Shown here piece after piece: positions 38,030-47,820 of a DNA stretch of 64,000 bases (position 1 is the stretch's first letter; each line of letters begins with the position of its first letter). The translations under genes and the position numbers were made by a program. The notes beneath the pieces were generated by a model, which searched no databases, was not told the origin of the DNA, and saw only the letters and a list, made by a program, of their open reading frames with translations. The stretch is from Caulobacter sp. (lineage in GTDB: Bacteria; Pseudomonadota; Alphaproteobacteria; Caulobacterales; Caulobacteraceae), in assembly GCA_017745235.1 (NCBI GenBank), contig JAGHZU010000003.1:254465-318464 (forward strand), read 5' to 3'.

Positions 38030-39917
38030 CCGCCCCGCCCTGTCGGTCCTGGTCTTTCGCCTGTGGGAACCGAGTCGCGAACGGGCCGAGCTGGCCTTTC
38101 GCCTGGCGCTGATCTGCGCGCTGACGGCGCTCGCGACCGTCTATTACGACACGCCCGAACCGGCCCTGACCGTCTATCTGGTGTTCTTCCTCAACCGACC
38201 CGACCGCGCGACCAGCGTAATCCTCAATATCGCGCTCGTCGTGCTGGTGACGATCCTGCTGCTGCTGGTGCTTGTCCTGGCGATCCGGGTGGTGGACGCG
38301 CCCGCTTGGCGCGTGGCGACCATGGCGCTGGTCTCGATGGGGTTTCTCTATCTGGCGTCGGCCAGCAAGCTGCGCCCCGTGGCGCCGATCCTGGCGATGG
38401 TGGCCGCCTACGCGCTCGACCTGCTCGGCTTTGTTCCACTGGGCGAGCTGGCCACGCGGGGTCTGCTCTATGCTTGGCTGTTTGTCTCCATTCCCGCCGC
38501 CATCTCGCTGGTCGTCAATCTCCTGATCGCGCCAGCGCCCAGGCGGCTGGCGGAGCGGGCCTTGGCCGCCAACCTGCGCGCGGCGTCCGAGAGGCTGGTT
38601 CAGCCCGCCAGCGCCCCAGACGCCGAGTTCGTTCGTCGCCGCGACACCGGCGCCCAGGCCCCGCTCGGGTGGTTGCGCCTGGCCAAGATCGAACACGGCA
38701 CCTCCGTCGAGACGCTCGCTCGCCTGGAGGCCGCCGCGCGCGCGACGCCGATCCTGCTCTATCTCGTCGACGAACTCGCCCAAGAGCCGAGCGTCCCGGC
38801 CGCATGGCGGGCTGAAGCCGCCGCGCGTCTGTGCGAGATGGCCCAGGCGTTCGATCAGCGGGGCTACCCGGAGGACATCGCCCCGCCCCCAGCCTTGACC
38901 GCCAACCCGGGGGGCGAGAGGTTGATGCGCGCATTCGAGCGCACGCTGACACACTTCACGGACCTGACGACGGCGCCCCCGGCCGAGCCGGGCAAGGCTG
39001 GCTTCTTTCTGCCCGACGCCGTCAGCAATCCGCAGCATCTGCGCTACGCCCTGAAGACCACCGGCGCGGCGATGGTCTGCTACTTCCTCTATGTCCTGCT
39101 GGACTGGCCCGGCATCCACACCTGCCTGATCACTTGTTACATCGTGGCCCTGGGCACGGCGGCGGAAACAACCGAAAAACTCAGCCTGCGCATCCTAGGG
39201 TGCCTGGCCGGCGCGGCGGTGGGAACCGCCTCGCTCGTCTGGATCGTCCCGACCATCGCCTCCGGCTGGGCCTTCGTGGCGCTTGTGTTCGCTGGCGCGC
39301 TGGTTGGCGGCTGGATCGCCGCGGGCAGCCCAAGGATCGCCTATGGCGGCCTTCAGTTCGCCTTCGCGTTCTTTCTCTGCGTAATCCAGGGCGCGGGGCC
39401 GGCCTTTGACCTGACGATCGCCCGCGACCGGGTGATCGGGATCATCATCGGCAATGCGGTGACCTACTTGGTCTTCACGCGGCTTTGGCCCGTGAGCATC
39501 GTCGACCGCGTCGAGCAAGGCCTGGCGTCCATGCTCACCCAGTTCAATCGCGTCGCGCGCTCGCCGATCGACCAGAAACGGACGGCCGCCGCGACCCTTC
39601 AGACGGCGGTCAGCGCCCTTGGCGACGACCTTGATCTGGCTCGCTATGAACCCCGACCGCTACGCCCGCCGCCGCAATGGGAGACAGCCCGCCGGACGGC
39701 GGCGCAGGCGCTGTCGCGCCTCACGGCGCCGATCGTGCTCGACGACGACCCGGCCTTCTGGACGTCCGTCGGCGACCGACTGGGACGACTGTCCGATGCC
39801 CCCGGGGCCGCCTCCGTCGACAGGCCGTCCGCGCCGCCCGGGCTCGGCAATCTCTTGCAGGTCCGCGCCCTCACCCAGATCCAGTCGCTGGAGGAAGCTC
39901 TTGACCCTGGCGCTTGA
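38010..39917 (+). CDS. FUSC family protein (MdtO-like)
   Basis: RAELAFRLALICALTALATVYYDTPEPALTVYLVFFLNRPDRATSVILNIALVVLVTILLLLVLVLAI...DAVSNPQHLRYALKTTGAAMVCYFLYVLLDWPGIHTCLITCYIVALGTAAETTEKLSLRILGCLAGAAVG. Confidence 0.93.
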   Translation: MAPPAADRPALSVLVFRLWEPSRERAELAFRLALICALTALATVYYDTPEPALTVYLVFFLNRPDRATSVILNIALVVLVTILLLLVLVLAIRVVDAPAWRVATMALVSMGFLYLASASKLRPVAPILAMVAAYALDLLGFVPLGELATRGLLYAWLFVSIPAAISLVVNLLIAPAPRRLAERALAANLRAASERLVQPASAPDAEFVRRRDTGAQAPLGWLRLAKIEHGTSVETLARLEAAARATPILLYLVDELAQEPSVPAAWRAEAAARLCEMAQAFDQRGYPEDIAPPPALTANPGGERLMRAFERTLTHFTDLTTAPPAEPGKAGFFLPDAVSNPQHLRYALKTTGAAMVCYFLYVLLDWPGIHTCLITCYIVALGTAAETTEKLSLRILGCLAGAAVGTASLVWIVPTIASGWAFVALVFAGALVGGWIAAGSPRIAYGGLQFAFAFFLCVIQGAGPAFDLTIARDRVIGIIIGNAVTYLVFTRLWPVSIVDRVEQGLASMLTQFNRVARSPIDQKRTAAATLQTAVSALGDDLDLARYEPRPLRPPPQWETARRTAAQALSRLTAPIVLDDDPAFWTSVGDRLGRLSDAPGAASVDRPSAPPGLGNLLQVRALTQIQSLEEALDPGA

Positions 39918-41451
39918 TCCGATCCGCCGCTGGCGCTGTCACGTCCTCGCCTTCAGCCTCCTGGCGCTCTGTGGCTGCGCATCGCCGCCGGTCGACCTCG
40001 CCCCCCCGCGTCCCGATCGCCCCTGGCGGCCTTCGACCTCGGGTCAGGGTGAAATCCTGCCCCAGCTATCGTCGCCGTCCGATCAGGAGCATTCCGACCA
40101 CGTCCTGCCCGTCAACACCGCGCTCGCCGTGACGCCTGCCGCGCCGGCGATCGAAACGGGCAGACCCTATGATCTGGCGGAGCTGATCGACCTGGCTCAA
40201 TCCGCGAGCCCCGATACGCGCATCGCGTGGAATGCCGCGCGGCAAGCCGCCCTCGCCGCCGGCCTCGCCAAGAGCGCCTATCTTCCACGCCTCTCCGCGA
40301 GCGTGCTGGGCGGCCATCAGGTCTCCCATGCCAGGCCCTCGGCCTCGGGCGTTCGGGCCGATAGCGACAGCAACGTCGACGGGGCGGTGTCGGCGTTGAC
40401 GCTGCAGTGGCTCTTGTTCGACTTTGGCGAACGCAAGGCGCTGGTCGACAGCGCCAATCAGGTCACCCTCGCCGCCGGCATCAACTTCACGGCCGCCCAT
40501 CAGACGCTGATCCATCGGGTCAGCCTGGCCTATTACGCCTACGCCGCCGCCCGGACACGATCTCAGAACGCGGCCCAGTCCCTGGACGACGCGCGGGCCG
40601 TGGAAAAGGCCGCCCAGGCGCGCTTGGCCCACGGAGTGGGCACGATCGTCGAAGTCGCACAGACCCGTCAGGCCAGCGCCCAGGCCCAACTGTTCAAGGT
40701 TCAGGCCGAGGGCGCGACGCAGGACGCCTATGTCACGCTGCTGGCGGCGATGGGCGTTCCGCCTCTGACAAAGATCACCATCGCCGCGCCGGCGGACCAT
40801 CAGCTTTCGACCCACCTGGGCGCCGACGTCGCGCAATTGATCTCGGACGCGTTGGGCCGGAGGCCTGATGTCCTGGCGGCCCATTCGGCGGTTTTGGCCG
40901 GCGAGGCCCGGGAGCGCGCCGCGCGGGCAGCGTTCCTGCCCAAGGTGTTCGTCGCCGCCAACGCCAGCTATGCGACGGGCGATCTTTCGGTCACCGGCCT
41001 GCCCGCCATCACCCCAGACCAGCCCCCCACCCTGAACCTCGACAGCAGCCGCTCATCGGGCTTGGTTCTCGGCGGGATCACCGTGCCGATCTATGACGGC
41101 GGCGTGCGTCGCAACGCCATGGCCCAGGCGAGGATCCGCACCGACACCGCGCGCCTGACGCTCGAGCAGGTGCGCAACCAGGCCATTCAGCAAATCGTGG
41201 TCGCCGACAATACGCTTCGAACCAGCCTGGCGGCCCACGACGCGGCCGAGACGCTGCTGGAGGCGGCCCAGACGACGTTTGACGCCGCCCTGACAGCCTA
41301 TCGCAACGGCCTTGGGAGCGCGCCGGAAACCCTCGTCGCGGAGCGACAGCTTCTCGAGGCCCGAAACGCCTATGCAGACGCCTATAGTGGCGCGCTTTCC
41401 GCCGCCGCCACGCTTGCGCTCGCGACCGGCGCGCTTGGCGAGAGCCCTTGA
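39901..41451 (+). CDS. TolC family outer-membrane efflux protein (MdtP-like)
   Basis: TTG start, LALDPIRRWRCHVLAFSLLALCGCASPPVDLAPPRPDRPW (lipobox) then SPDTRIAWNAARQAALAAGLAKSAYLPRLSASVLGG...RRPDVLAAHSAVLAGEARERAARAAFLPKVFVAANASY. Confidence 0.9.
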   Translation: MTLALDPIRRWRCHVLAFSLLALCGCASPPVDLAPPRPDRPWRPSTSGQGEILPQLSSPSDQEHSDHVLPVNTALAVTPAAPAIETGRPYDLAELIDLAQSASPDTRIAWNAARQAALAAGLAKSAYLPRLSASVLGGHQVSHARPSASGVRADSDSNVDGAVSALTLQWLLFDFGERKALVDSANQVTLAAGINFTAAHQTLIHRVSLAYYAYAAARTRSQNAAQSLDDARAVEKAAQARLAHGVGTIVEVAQTRQASAQAQLFKVQAEGATQDAYVTLLAAMGVPPLTKITIAAPADHQLSTHLGADVAQLISDALGRRPDVLAAHSAVLAGEARERAARAAFLPKVFVAANASYATGDLSVTGLPAITPDQPPTLNLDSSRSSGLVLGGITVPIYDGGVRRNAMAQARIRTDTARLTLEQVRNQAIQQIVVADNTLRTSLAAHDAAETLLEAAQTTFDAALTAYRNGLGSAPETLVAERQLLEARNAYADAYSGALSAAATLALATGALGESP

Positions 41452-41458
41452 AACGGCC

Positions 41459-42391
41459 ATGCCGCACAGATCCCACCCCATCACGATAGACAGCGTCCTG
41501 CGCGCTCTGCCGGTCACCCCAAGCATGAGCACGCGGCAACGCGAATGGTCGGGCGTCACCGTCGATCTCTACAATCCGGTGCCCAACTGTTCGGCGACCT
41601 ATTCGGCCTTCGATCATCACGCTCTCTATTATGTGCCCGTAGGCTCCGCTCGGCTCGTCCAGGGGCGCGACGGCGTCGTCCATGAGGCCGTCATCTCCGC
41701 GGGCATGTCGTTGATCATGCCCGCCGGTCACGATTCCAGCTGGGACGGCGATGTTCCCGCTTCCGCGCGGATGAGGATGCCCACCGCCCTGATCACGGCG
41801 GCGGCCGAGGAGATGGGCAAGCGCCCGGCCAGTCAGGTCGAGATCCGAAACGTGTTTCAGATGCGCGATCCCCTGATCGAGCGCGTGGCGCTGATGTTCA
41901 TCTCGGAGCTCGAACGGCGCGCTCATCCCGCGCAAGTGCTGATCGCGGACGCTTTGTCCTGCGCCTTGGCGGCCCACATGGTCCGCAGCCTGAACGCCTT
42001 TGACGTGGCGGGGTCCTATGACCCTCCGCCCTTGGGACGGGCCCAGCTCAATCGGGTGATGGCGTTCATTGAGGACAACCTGGAGCGTCCGATCGCGCTC
42101 TCGGACCTGGCGGCCGTCGTCAATGTCAGCCGTTTCCACTTCGCCCGCCTGTTCAAGCGCAGCACCGGCATGACGGCGATCGCCTATGTCGAACAATGCC
42201 GCCTCAGGCGCGCGCAGTCGCTGATCGCCGGCAGCGATATTCCGCTCTCGCAGATCGCGCTGATCGCCGGCTTCGCCGACCAAAGCCATTTTACGCGCCG
42301 GTTTCACAAGCACTTCGGACACACGCCAGCCGCCTTCGCCCGAGAGCAGGGCCGCCGGCGATCCCAGCGACAGATCAACGGGCGAGGCTGA
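41459..42391 (+). CDS. AraC family transcriptional regulator
   Basis: NLERPIALSDLAAVVNVSRFHFARLFKRSTGMTAIAYVEQCRLRRAQSLIAGSDIPLSQIALIAGFADQSHFTRRFHKHFGHTPAAFAREQGRRRS. Confidence 0.95.
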   Translation: MPHRSHPITIDSVLRALPVTPSMSTRQREWSGVTVDLYNPVPNCSATYSAFDHHALYYVPVGSARLVQGRDGVVHEAVISAGMSLIMPAGHDSSWDGDVPASARMRMPTALITAAAEEMGKRPASQVEIRNVFQMRDPLIERVALMFISELERRAHPAQVLIADALSCALAAHMVRSLNAFDVAGSYDPPPLGRAQLNRVMAFIEDNLERPIALSDLAAVVNVSRFHFARLFKRSTGMTAIAYVEQCRLRRAQSLIAGSDIPLSQIALIAGFADQSHFTRRFHKHFGHTPAAFAREQGRRRSQRQINGRG

Positions 42392-42449
42392 GCATGATCC
42401 TGACCAACATCACAGTCGCCCCGCGCTGCGCGGCCCGGAACGCGCGTCG

Positions 42450-44078
42450 ATGACGGTGCTGATCGCCATCACCATTCTTCTGGCCGCGGTCGTCGCCAGC
42501 AGCATGGTCGCGCGGATCGCCGGCGGTGTGGCGCCCCTGCCCCTGGTGCAGATCGCGGTCGGCGTGGCGATCGGCGCGAGCGTCGATCTCCACATCGCGC
42601 TCGACCCCGAACTGTTCCTGCTGCTGTTCATCGCGCCGCTTCTCTTTCTGGACGGCTGGCGAGTCCCCAGGGAAAGCCTTTTTGAGGAGAAATGGACGAT
42701 CAGCGCCCTGGCTTTCGGCCTGGTGGCGTTCACGGTCGCCGGCGCGGGCCTTTTTCTCCACTGGCTGATCCCGGCCATGCCGCTGGCCGTCGGCTTCGCG
42801 CTCGCCGCCGTTCTCTCGCCCACCGACGCCGTCGCTGTCTCCGCGATCGCGGCGCGCGCGCCGATTCCCCGGCGTCTGTTGCACCTGCTGGAGGGCGAAG
42901 CGCTCCTCAACGACGCCACGGGTCTGGTGTGTTTCCGCTTCGCCATCGCCGCGGCCTTGACCGGCACCTTCCAATTGGGCGCGGCGACGATCGCCTTCGT
43001 CTGGCTTATCGTGTGCGGCGTGCTCGTTGGAGTTGGCGTGACGCTGCTGGCCAATGCCGCCAAGGATTGGACCGCCAGCCGGTTTGGCGAAGAGTCGGGA
43101 TCGCACATCCTGATCAGCCTGCTGATCCCCTTCGCCGCTTATGTCCTAGCGACCCATCTTGGCGGTTCGGGAATCCTGGCCGCCGTCGCCGCGGGCATCA
43201 CGATGAACTACGAAGAACGCAGCGGGGTCGCCCAGCCCATAACGCGCATCCGCCGCGCCGCGGTTTGGGACGCGGTGCAGTTCGCGGCCAATGGCGTCAT
43301 CTTCGTGCTGCTCGGCGATCAACTGCCTGCGATCGTCGCTGGCGCTCAACGCGTGGTCGGCGACACGGGCCATCGCCACGCCGGATGGCTGATCCTGCTG
43401 GCGCTGTCGATCTACGGGGTGCTGTTTATCCTGAGGGCGCTCTGGGTGCTCATTTCTCTTCACCTGACGCGTCGAAGACATGCTGCGACCGACGCGCTGG
43501 ATTGGCGAGCTGTCGCGGTGATGTCGTTAAGCGGCGTGCGCGGCGCGTTGACCCTGTCGGGCGTCATGGCGCTGCCGCTGGCGTTGAACGATGGCAGCCC
43601 TTTTCCCGCCCGAGACCTGGCCATCCTTCTGGCGGCCGGCGTCATTATCGTCTCGTTGCTCGCGGCGAACCTGGGGATCCCCCTGCTGGTCAAGGGCGCT
43701 TCGGTCCAGGCCGAGCCGGCGCACGACGAAGCCGAGGGCGGTGCGCGACTGGCCGCCGCCCTAGCCGCAATGAACGCGGTTGAGACCAGTCTGCGCGAAG
43801 CCGAGCCCGCGGACGAGGATGCGGAGCTCTATCTGCGGGCCGGCGCCGAAGTCGTCTCGATCTATCGCCAGCGTGTGGAGACACGCCAGCAGGTCGGCGG
43901 CCTGCCCGACGTCGCTCGAAAGCTGGGACGTATCGAGCGCCGTTTGCAGTTGATCGCGCTCAGAGCCGAACGCCAGGAATTCTATCGGCTTGCGCGGTCG
44001 GGCAAGCTGACGGATGAGCAGGCCGCCTTGCTGGTGCGCGAGGTCGATTTGTTGGAGTCGCGGTTCGCTGTCGCCTAG
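42450..44078 (+). CDS. CPA1 family Na+/H+ antiporter
   Basis: ALDPELFLLLFIAPLLFLDGWRVPRESLFEEKWTISALAFGLVAFTVAGAGLFLHWLIPAMPLAVGFALAAVLSPTDAVAVSAIAARAPIPRRLLHLLEGEALLNDATGLVCFRFAIAAALTG: NhaP-type core. Confidence 0.95.
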   Translation: MTVLIAITILLAAVVASSMVARIAGGVAPLPLVQIAVGVAIGASVDLHIALDPELFLLLFIAPLLFLDGWRVPRESLFEEKWTISALAFGLVAFTVAGAGLFLHWLIPAMPLAVGFALAAVLSPTDAVAVSAIAARAPIPRRLLHLLEGEALLNDATGLVCFRFAIAAALTGTFQLGAATIAFVWLIVCGVLVGVGVTLLANAAKDWTASRFGEESGSHILISLLIPFAAYVLATHLGGSGILAAVAAGITMNYEERSGVAQPITRIRRAAVWDAVQFAANGVIFVLLGDQLPAIVAGAQRVVGDTGHRHAGWLILLALSIYGVLFILRALWVLISLHLTRRRHAATDALDWRAVAVMSLSGVRGALTLSGVMALPLALNDGSPFPARDLAILLAAGVIIVSLLAANLGIPLLVKGASVQAEPAHDEAEGGARLAAALAAMNAVETSLREAEPADEDAELYLRAGAEVVSIYRQRVETRQQVGGLPDVARKLGRIERRLQLIALRAERQEFYRLARSGKLTDEQAALLVREVDLLESRFAVA

Positions 44079-44608
44079 CCAAGGCCGCCGGGCGACGTCG
44101 CCATGAGCGGCGCCTGGAGGCTTGTGGCGAGGTCGCGGCGCCAGGCGTTCGGAGCGACGCCGATCTGGTCGCGGAAGGCGCGTGTCATATGGGGCTGATC
44201 GCTGAAGCCGCATTCGAGCGCGATGCTCTTTAGCGGATGATCGGTCGTCGCCATGAGGACCAGGGCGCGATTGACGCGACACCTTTGAACGTAGCGGGCA
44301 AAGCTTTCGCCGAAAGAGCGACGAAAGTTGCGGCCAAAGTGAGAGGCGCTGATCCCAAGCTCGCTCGCGATGGCGTCGCGCGAAGGCCGCTGGGCCAGCC
44401 GAAGCTCCACATAGGCGCGCACCCGCGAAAGCTGCCATGGAACGAAGCCTTCGGGGCGCCCTTCAGGCTGATGAACCGCCAAAAGCCGAGCGGCTTCGGC
44501 CAGACACCTCAAAGCGGTTGAAGGATCATCGTCCAGGACCCGCAGGGCGTTGGTCAGCAGCCTCTCCACGACGCCCTTCGACGTTTCCCCGAGAGTATGG
44601 TCATTCAT
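44075..44608 (-). CDS. AraC family transcriptional regulator (short)
   Basis: VELRLAQRPSRDAIASELGISASHFGRNFRRSFGESFARYVQRCRVNRALVLMATTDHPLKSIALECGFSDQPHMTRAFRDQIGVAPNAWRRD. Confidence 0.92.
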   Translation of the reverse strand: MNDHTLGETSKGVVERLLTNALRVLDDDPSTALRCLAEAARLLAVHQPEGRPEGFVPWQLSRVRAYVELRLAQRPSRDAIASELGISASHFGRNFRRSFGESFARYVQRCRVNRALVLMATTDHPLKSIALECGFSDQPHMTRAFRDQIGVAPNAWRRDLATSLQAPLMATSPGGLG

Positions 44609-44809
44609 CCATCTTCGCCCCAGGTCGTGGAAAGAAGTTTCCAGCCTCGGTCGATCAAGGATAGTGAATTATTGTCCCCGTTGGTCGCTTCGTGCGATCT
44701 GAGCGAGTTGTCGTTGATATTGCAGATCGACCGTGAAACGGTGCCAGAGGGTTCTGGTTCGCAAGTAAGCCAGGCGATCACACCAATAACAACAAGACCG
44801 AGTGAGCTC

Positions 44810-44908
44810 ATGAAGCGCGACAGGAAGTGGCTGAAGCTGATCGTCGCGTACGCCTTCGGGATCGCCGTCACCGGCGCCTGGTTCGTCTATTTCGTGCTCC
44901 TGACCTAG
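44810..44908 (+). CDS. 32-aa putative single-pass membrane protein
   Basis: MKRDRKWLKLIVAYAFGIAVTGAWFVYFVLLT: basic N-terminus plus a single hydrophobic stretch. Confidence 0.45.
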   Translation: MKRDRKWLKLIVAYAFGIAVTGAWFVYFVLLT

Positions 44909-45045
44909 TCGCCCATCCAGGTATCCAGGTTCCTTCCCTCCAAGGCGCGATCGGCATCGGCGCGACCGGCCGGCGTTCGGTGTCCTTGAGAGCCATCCAG
45001 ACACTGGCCATCGATGAAATATCGAAGGCGCCGAACTCTACCTCA

Positions 45046-45417
45046 CTAGACCCGGGCCGCCGTGGTCGCCGGGCCGACCGTCCTGGCGCCTTGGCCAAGA
45101 TCAGGATGGCGGTAGGCTTCACGCCACGCGGCCGCCAATACCTCGGCCAGCGCGGCCTCATCGATCGCTTTCAAGCGTACTAAGGTGACCCCACTCTTGC
45201 GCCGGCGTCCAGGCTCGGCCGTCATGGCGGCTGAATGGGCAAGGGCCCGCGCCTGGTCGGAAGGGTTCAACTTCACCACTGCCCAGCCTTCCGCCGGCCA
45301 GCCCAGGGTGGCGAAGGCGCGGCCGCCAACGCGAAACTGCACCGCGTCGAGGACGGGCCGGACTTGCACCCCGGCCCCCAGCCTGGTGGCTAAGTTCGTG
45401 AAGGCGTCAGGCGTCAT
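45046..45417 (-). CDS. MmcQ/YjbR family protein
   Basis: FRVGGRAFATLGWPAEGWAVVKLNPSDQARALAHSAA...RKSGVTLVRLKAIDEAALAEVLAAAWREAY. Confidence 0.85.
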   Translation of the reverse strand: MTPDAFTNLATRLGAGVQVRPVLDAVQFRVGGRAFATLGWPAEGWAVVKLNPSDQARALAHSAAMTAEPGRRRKSGVTLVRLKAIDEAALAEVLAAAWREAYRHPDLGQGARTVGPATTAARV

Positions 45418-45631
45418 CGAGAATCCCTCATCCGACGCTCTGTGTTCACGAGTCGTCGCGTGATGGAAAAATGGAAGCTCGCTACGTCATTGTCGGTCGC
45501 CGCCTCAACGCTGCTCGCCTCCACAGGGCTCGCTCCTGCAGCCTGTCGAAAGCGGTCGAACGGCCTCGCCGCCACGAACCGCCCCCATGCCGAAGGATGG
45601 TCACGCGGATCTCTCCGCCTCGATCCGCTGG

Positions 45632-47431
45632 CTAGATCTTCAACAACGTCGTGCCGATGACGTCCTTGGCAATCTCACGTCCCTGATCGATCCCGTCGTC
45701 GCCATCGAATTGCCAGTGAATGCCCAGCCAGATGCGGCTGCGAGCGTTTTCTGCGGCGGCCGCTTCGAAGCTGGCGAACTCGCGCTCGACATAGGGGCGC
45801 GCTTCGCCTAACGGCCCCCGGTTGAGGCCGTTGTATTCGTCCGAGACAAACTTGAATCTCGTCTCGCCGCTGGGCGGAAGCGGTAGAAGCTGTGTCATGG
45901 CTTCAAACAGTGCGCCGCCGAACGTGGCATGTCCCGATGGATAGGATGGGAACGGCGGCGTGAGATTGGCGCCCTCCGGCGAGCCGTTCGACACCGGCGC
46001 GCCCAGCGGGGTCCAGTCGCCGTTGGCAACGCCATTGATCACATCGGCAGGCTGGTGGCCTCGAATCCAGGTGATAGGGCGCGCGAGATGGTACTTGTAC
46101 TTCGCCGTCCAAGCAGCGATGCCAGCATCCGCCAGGCAGATGTTGATGAGCGCGAGGTAGCGCGCCATGTCTGGGGCCTCAAGGATCTTATACTCTTTGG
46201 TCGCGACCGAGGTGGCGACCATGTTGTACAGCCGCGGCGGTGCACAGAGCAGCGCCGTCCCGTCATAGGCCCAGAAATTGGCCTTGAAGGTTTCATTGGT
46301 TGAGTCGAGCGCATCGTTGGGCTGGGTCCCAGTGCGCTTGGTCGGGGTGCGTCGGCGCGCGCCAAGCGGTGCCGGATTTGGATCACCGCCCACAGAACGA
46401 ACGTCGTCATAGTCTTTCTTGAAGCGCGCCGAGGTCGCCGCCGGCGGACCGGGTGGCAGATGCAGATTGGCGGGATCTAATGCGAACGGCTCGACATGGC
46501 CCCAGTAGCCGCCAATCGCCTTCGGCAACCCGGTAATGGGGTCGATCCGCCAGTCCTCCGGCGTTGGACTAGAAAAAATCTGAGCGTAGGTCGGCTCCAA
46601 ATCCAAAGAATTGCGCACCACTGGTGGACGCATATATTCTGAGCCGTCGCCAAACTGTTTGGTCTGAGGGTCGTATTTACGCTCCTCGAGGACGAACCGC
46701 GCCGCCGCCTCGCCGATCGCGCTTCCCAACACTTGCATGGGCTCGCTGTCGCCGATGGGTAGCGTCGTCAATCTGAACATTGCCTCCGTCAAAACGCGCT
46801 TATTCGGATAGAGGACAATCAAAGTGTCGTAGGCAGAGACGGCAATCGCACGCCGCACCGAGGCGGTTAGCGGCGTTACCTTAGCGGGCTCGGCCTGGAT
46901 CGCGCCGAAAATTTTCGCCTGGACGTCGCGATAACTTTTGTAGCGCCGGTATATCGTGTTCACCGCCTCGAACATCGCCAGATGCATAATGGCCAGAGCG
47001 CGGCTGGATCGGTGGGGTCCTAGCTGTTCGGCGTAGCTGGGATCGGAATCATCTGCTTTTGCCGGGTCTGGCTTCAACGGCTTGATCGTCGTGTGATCCT
47101 GGGCCGTGAGATCCAGTGCAAATGCGTTCCATTGGGCTAGATGCACGATCTCTGGCGCCGCCGGATCGTTGATAGCCCGACCCAGTGGAGTGCTTTTCAA
47201 ATAGACCGCAAAAGCCTTGGCGTCACGCGGGGCCACGACACGCTTATCCTGCGCCGCCTTCAGGAACTTCAGAGTTTCGTCAGGTGAGCGAAAGTTCGGG
47301 GCGCCGAAAATACGCCTGAACTTGTCTGTGCTTTCCTGATCCGCCGCCTGAGCCTGGGTAGCCTTTCCAAATCCGACCCAAAGCGCCGAAATTGCGACGG
47401 AACGAAGGAAATTGCGTCGACCGACGGCCAT
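45632..47431 (-). CDS. vanadium-dependent haloperoxidase / PAP2-like protein with Tat signal
   Basis: MAVGRRNFLRSVAISALWVGFGKATQAQA (twin-Arg) ... KYKYHLARPITWIRGHQ...LTPPFPSYPSGHATFGGALFEAMTQLLP...RIWLGIHWQFDGDDGIDQGREIAKDVI: acid phosphatase/haloperoxidase motifs (K....RP, PSGH, R..lGiHw..D). Confidence 0.93.
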   Translation of the reverse strand: MAVGRRNFLRSVAISALWVGFGKATQAQAADQESTDKFRRIFGAPNFRSPDETLKFLKAAQDKRVVAPRDAKAFAVYLKSTPLGRAINDPAAPEIVHLAQWNAFALDLTAQDHTTIKPLKPDPAKADDSDPSYAEQLGPHRSSRALAIMHLAMFEAVNTIYRRYKSYRDVQAKIFGAIQAEPAKVTPLTASVRRAIAVSAYDTLIVLYPNKRVLTEAMFRLTTLPIGDSEPMQVLGSAIGEAAARFVLEERKYDPQTKQFGDGSEYMRPPVVRNSLDLEPTYAQIFSSPTPEDWRIDPITGLPKAIGGYWGHVEPFALDPANLHLPPGPPAATSARFKKDYDDVRSVGGDPNPAPLGARRRTPTKRTGTQPNDALDSTNETFKANFWAYDGTALLCAPPRLYNMVATSVATKEYKILEAPDMARYLALINICLADAGIAAWTAKYKYHLARPITWIRGHQPADVINGVANGDWTPLGAPVSNGSPEGANLTPPFPSYPSGHATFGGALFEAMTQLLPLPPSGETRFKFVSDEYNGLNRGPLGEARPYVEREFASFEAAAAENARSRIWLGIHWQFDGDDGIDQGREIAKDVIGTTLLKI

Positions 47432-47495
47432 GCGAGGCCCTCCCAAGGGATGAACGGGAACACTCACTGACGCTTTTGGAATACCAAAGCTTTCC

Positions 47496-47515
47496 GCAAT
47501 TATTAATAGAATTGC
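47496..47515. promoter_or_regulatory. AT-rich inverted repeat upstream of the haloperoxidase gene (candidate operator)
   Basis: GCAATT-ATTAATAG-AATTGC, 65-84 nt upstream of the ATG at 47431. Confidence 0.3.
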
Positions 47516-47820
47516 AAGTGCCTTTCTCGCATTCCGCGCTATCTGACCGCATCTCCGCAGCGTCGCGTGGTGCGGCCGAGCTCCGCCCGGGCCAATGCGT
47601 CGCCGCCCTGGTCGATCAGATGCCAACGCTCCCGACAGCCCAGGACGCGTTCATGCAGACCTTGATCGACCATCGGCCGCCCGCTAGCGGATCAGAAGCG
47701 TTGGGAGCCGGCTGGGAGCGTACTTCCAGCGCCGGCGCCCGCAGATTGTTTCTGTTTTCCGAGCATTGCGCTCGAAACGCCGCCCCTTGCCCTTGGCGCG
47801 GCCCGCCAAACTATCGCGGC

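Noticed and set aside
45442-45660. 72-aa ORF with signal-peptide-like start (MEKWKLATSLSVAASTLLASTGLAPA)
   Set aside because: No family, no clear downstream continuation, overlaps the end of the haloperoxidase gene; could be a truncated gene but support is too weak.
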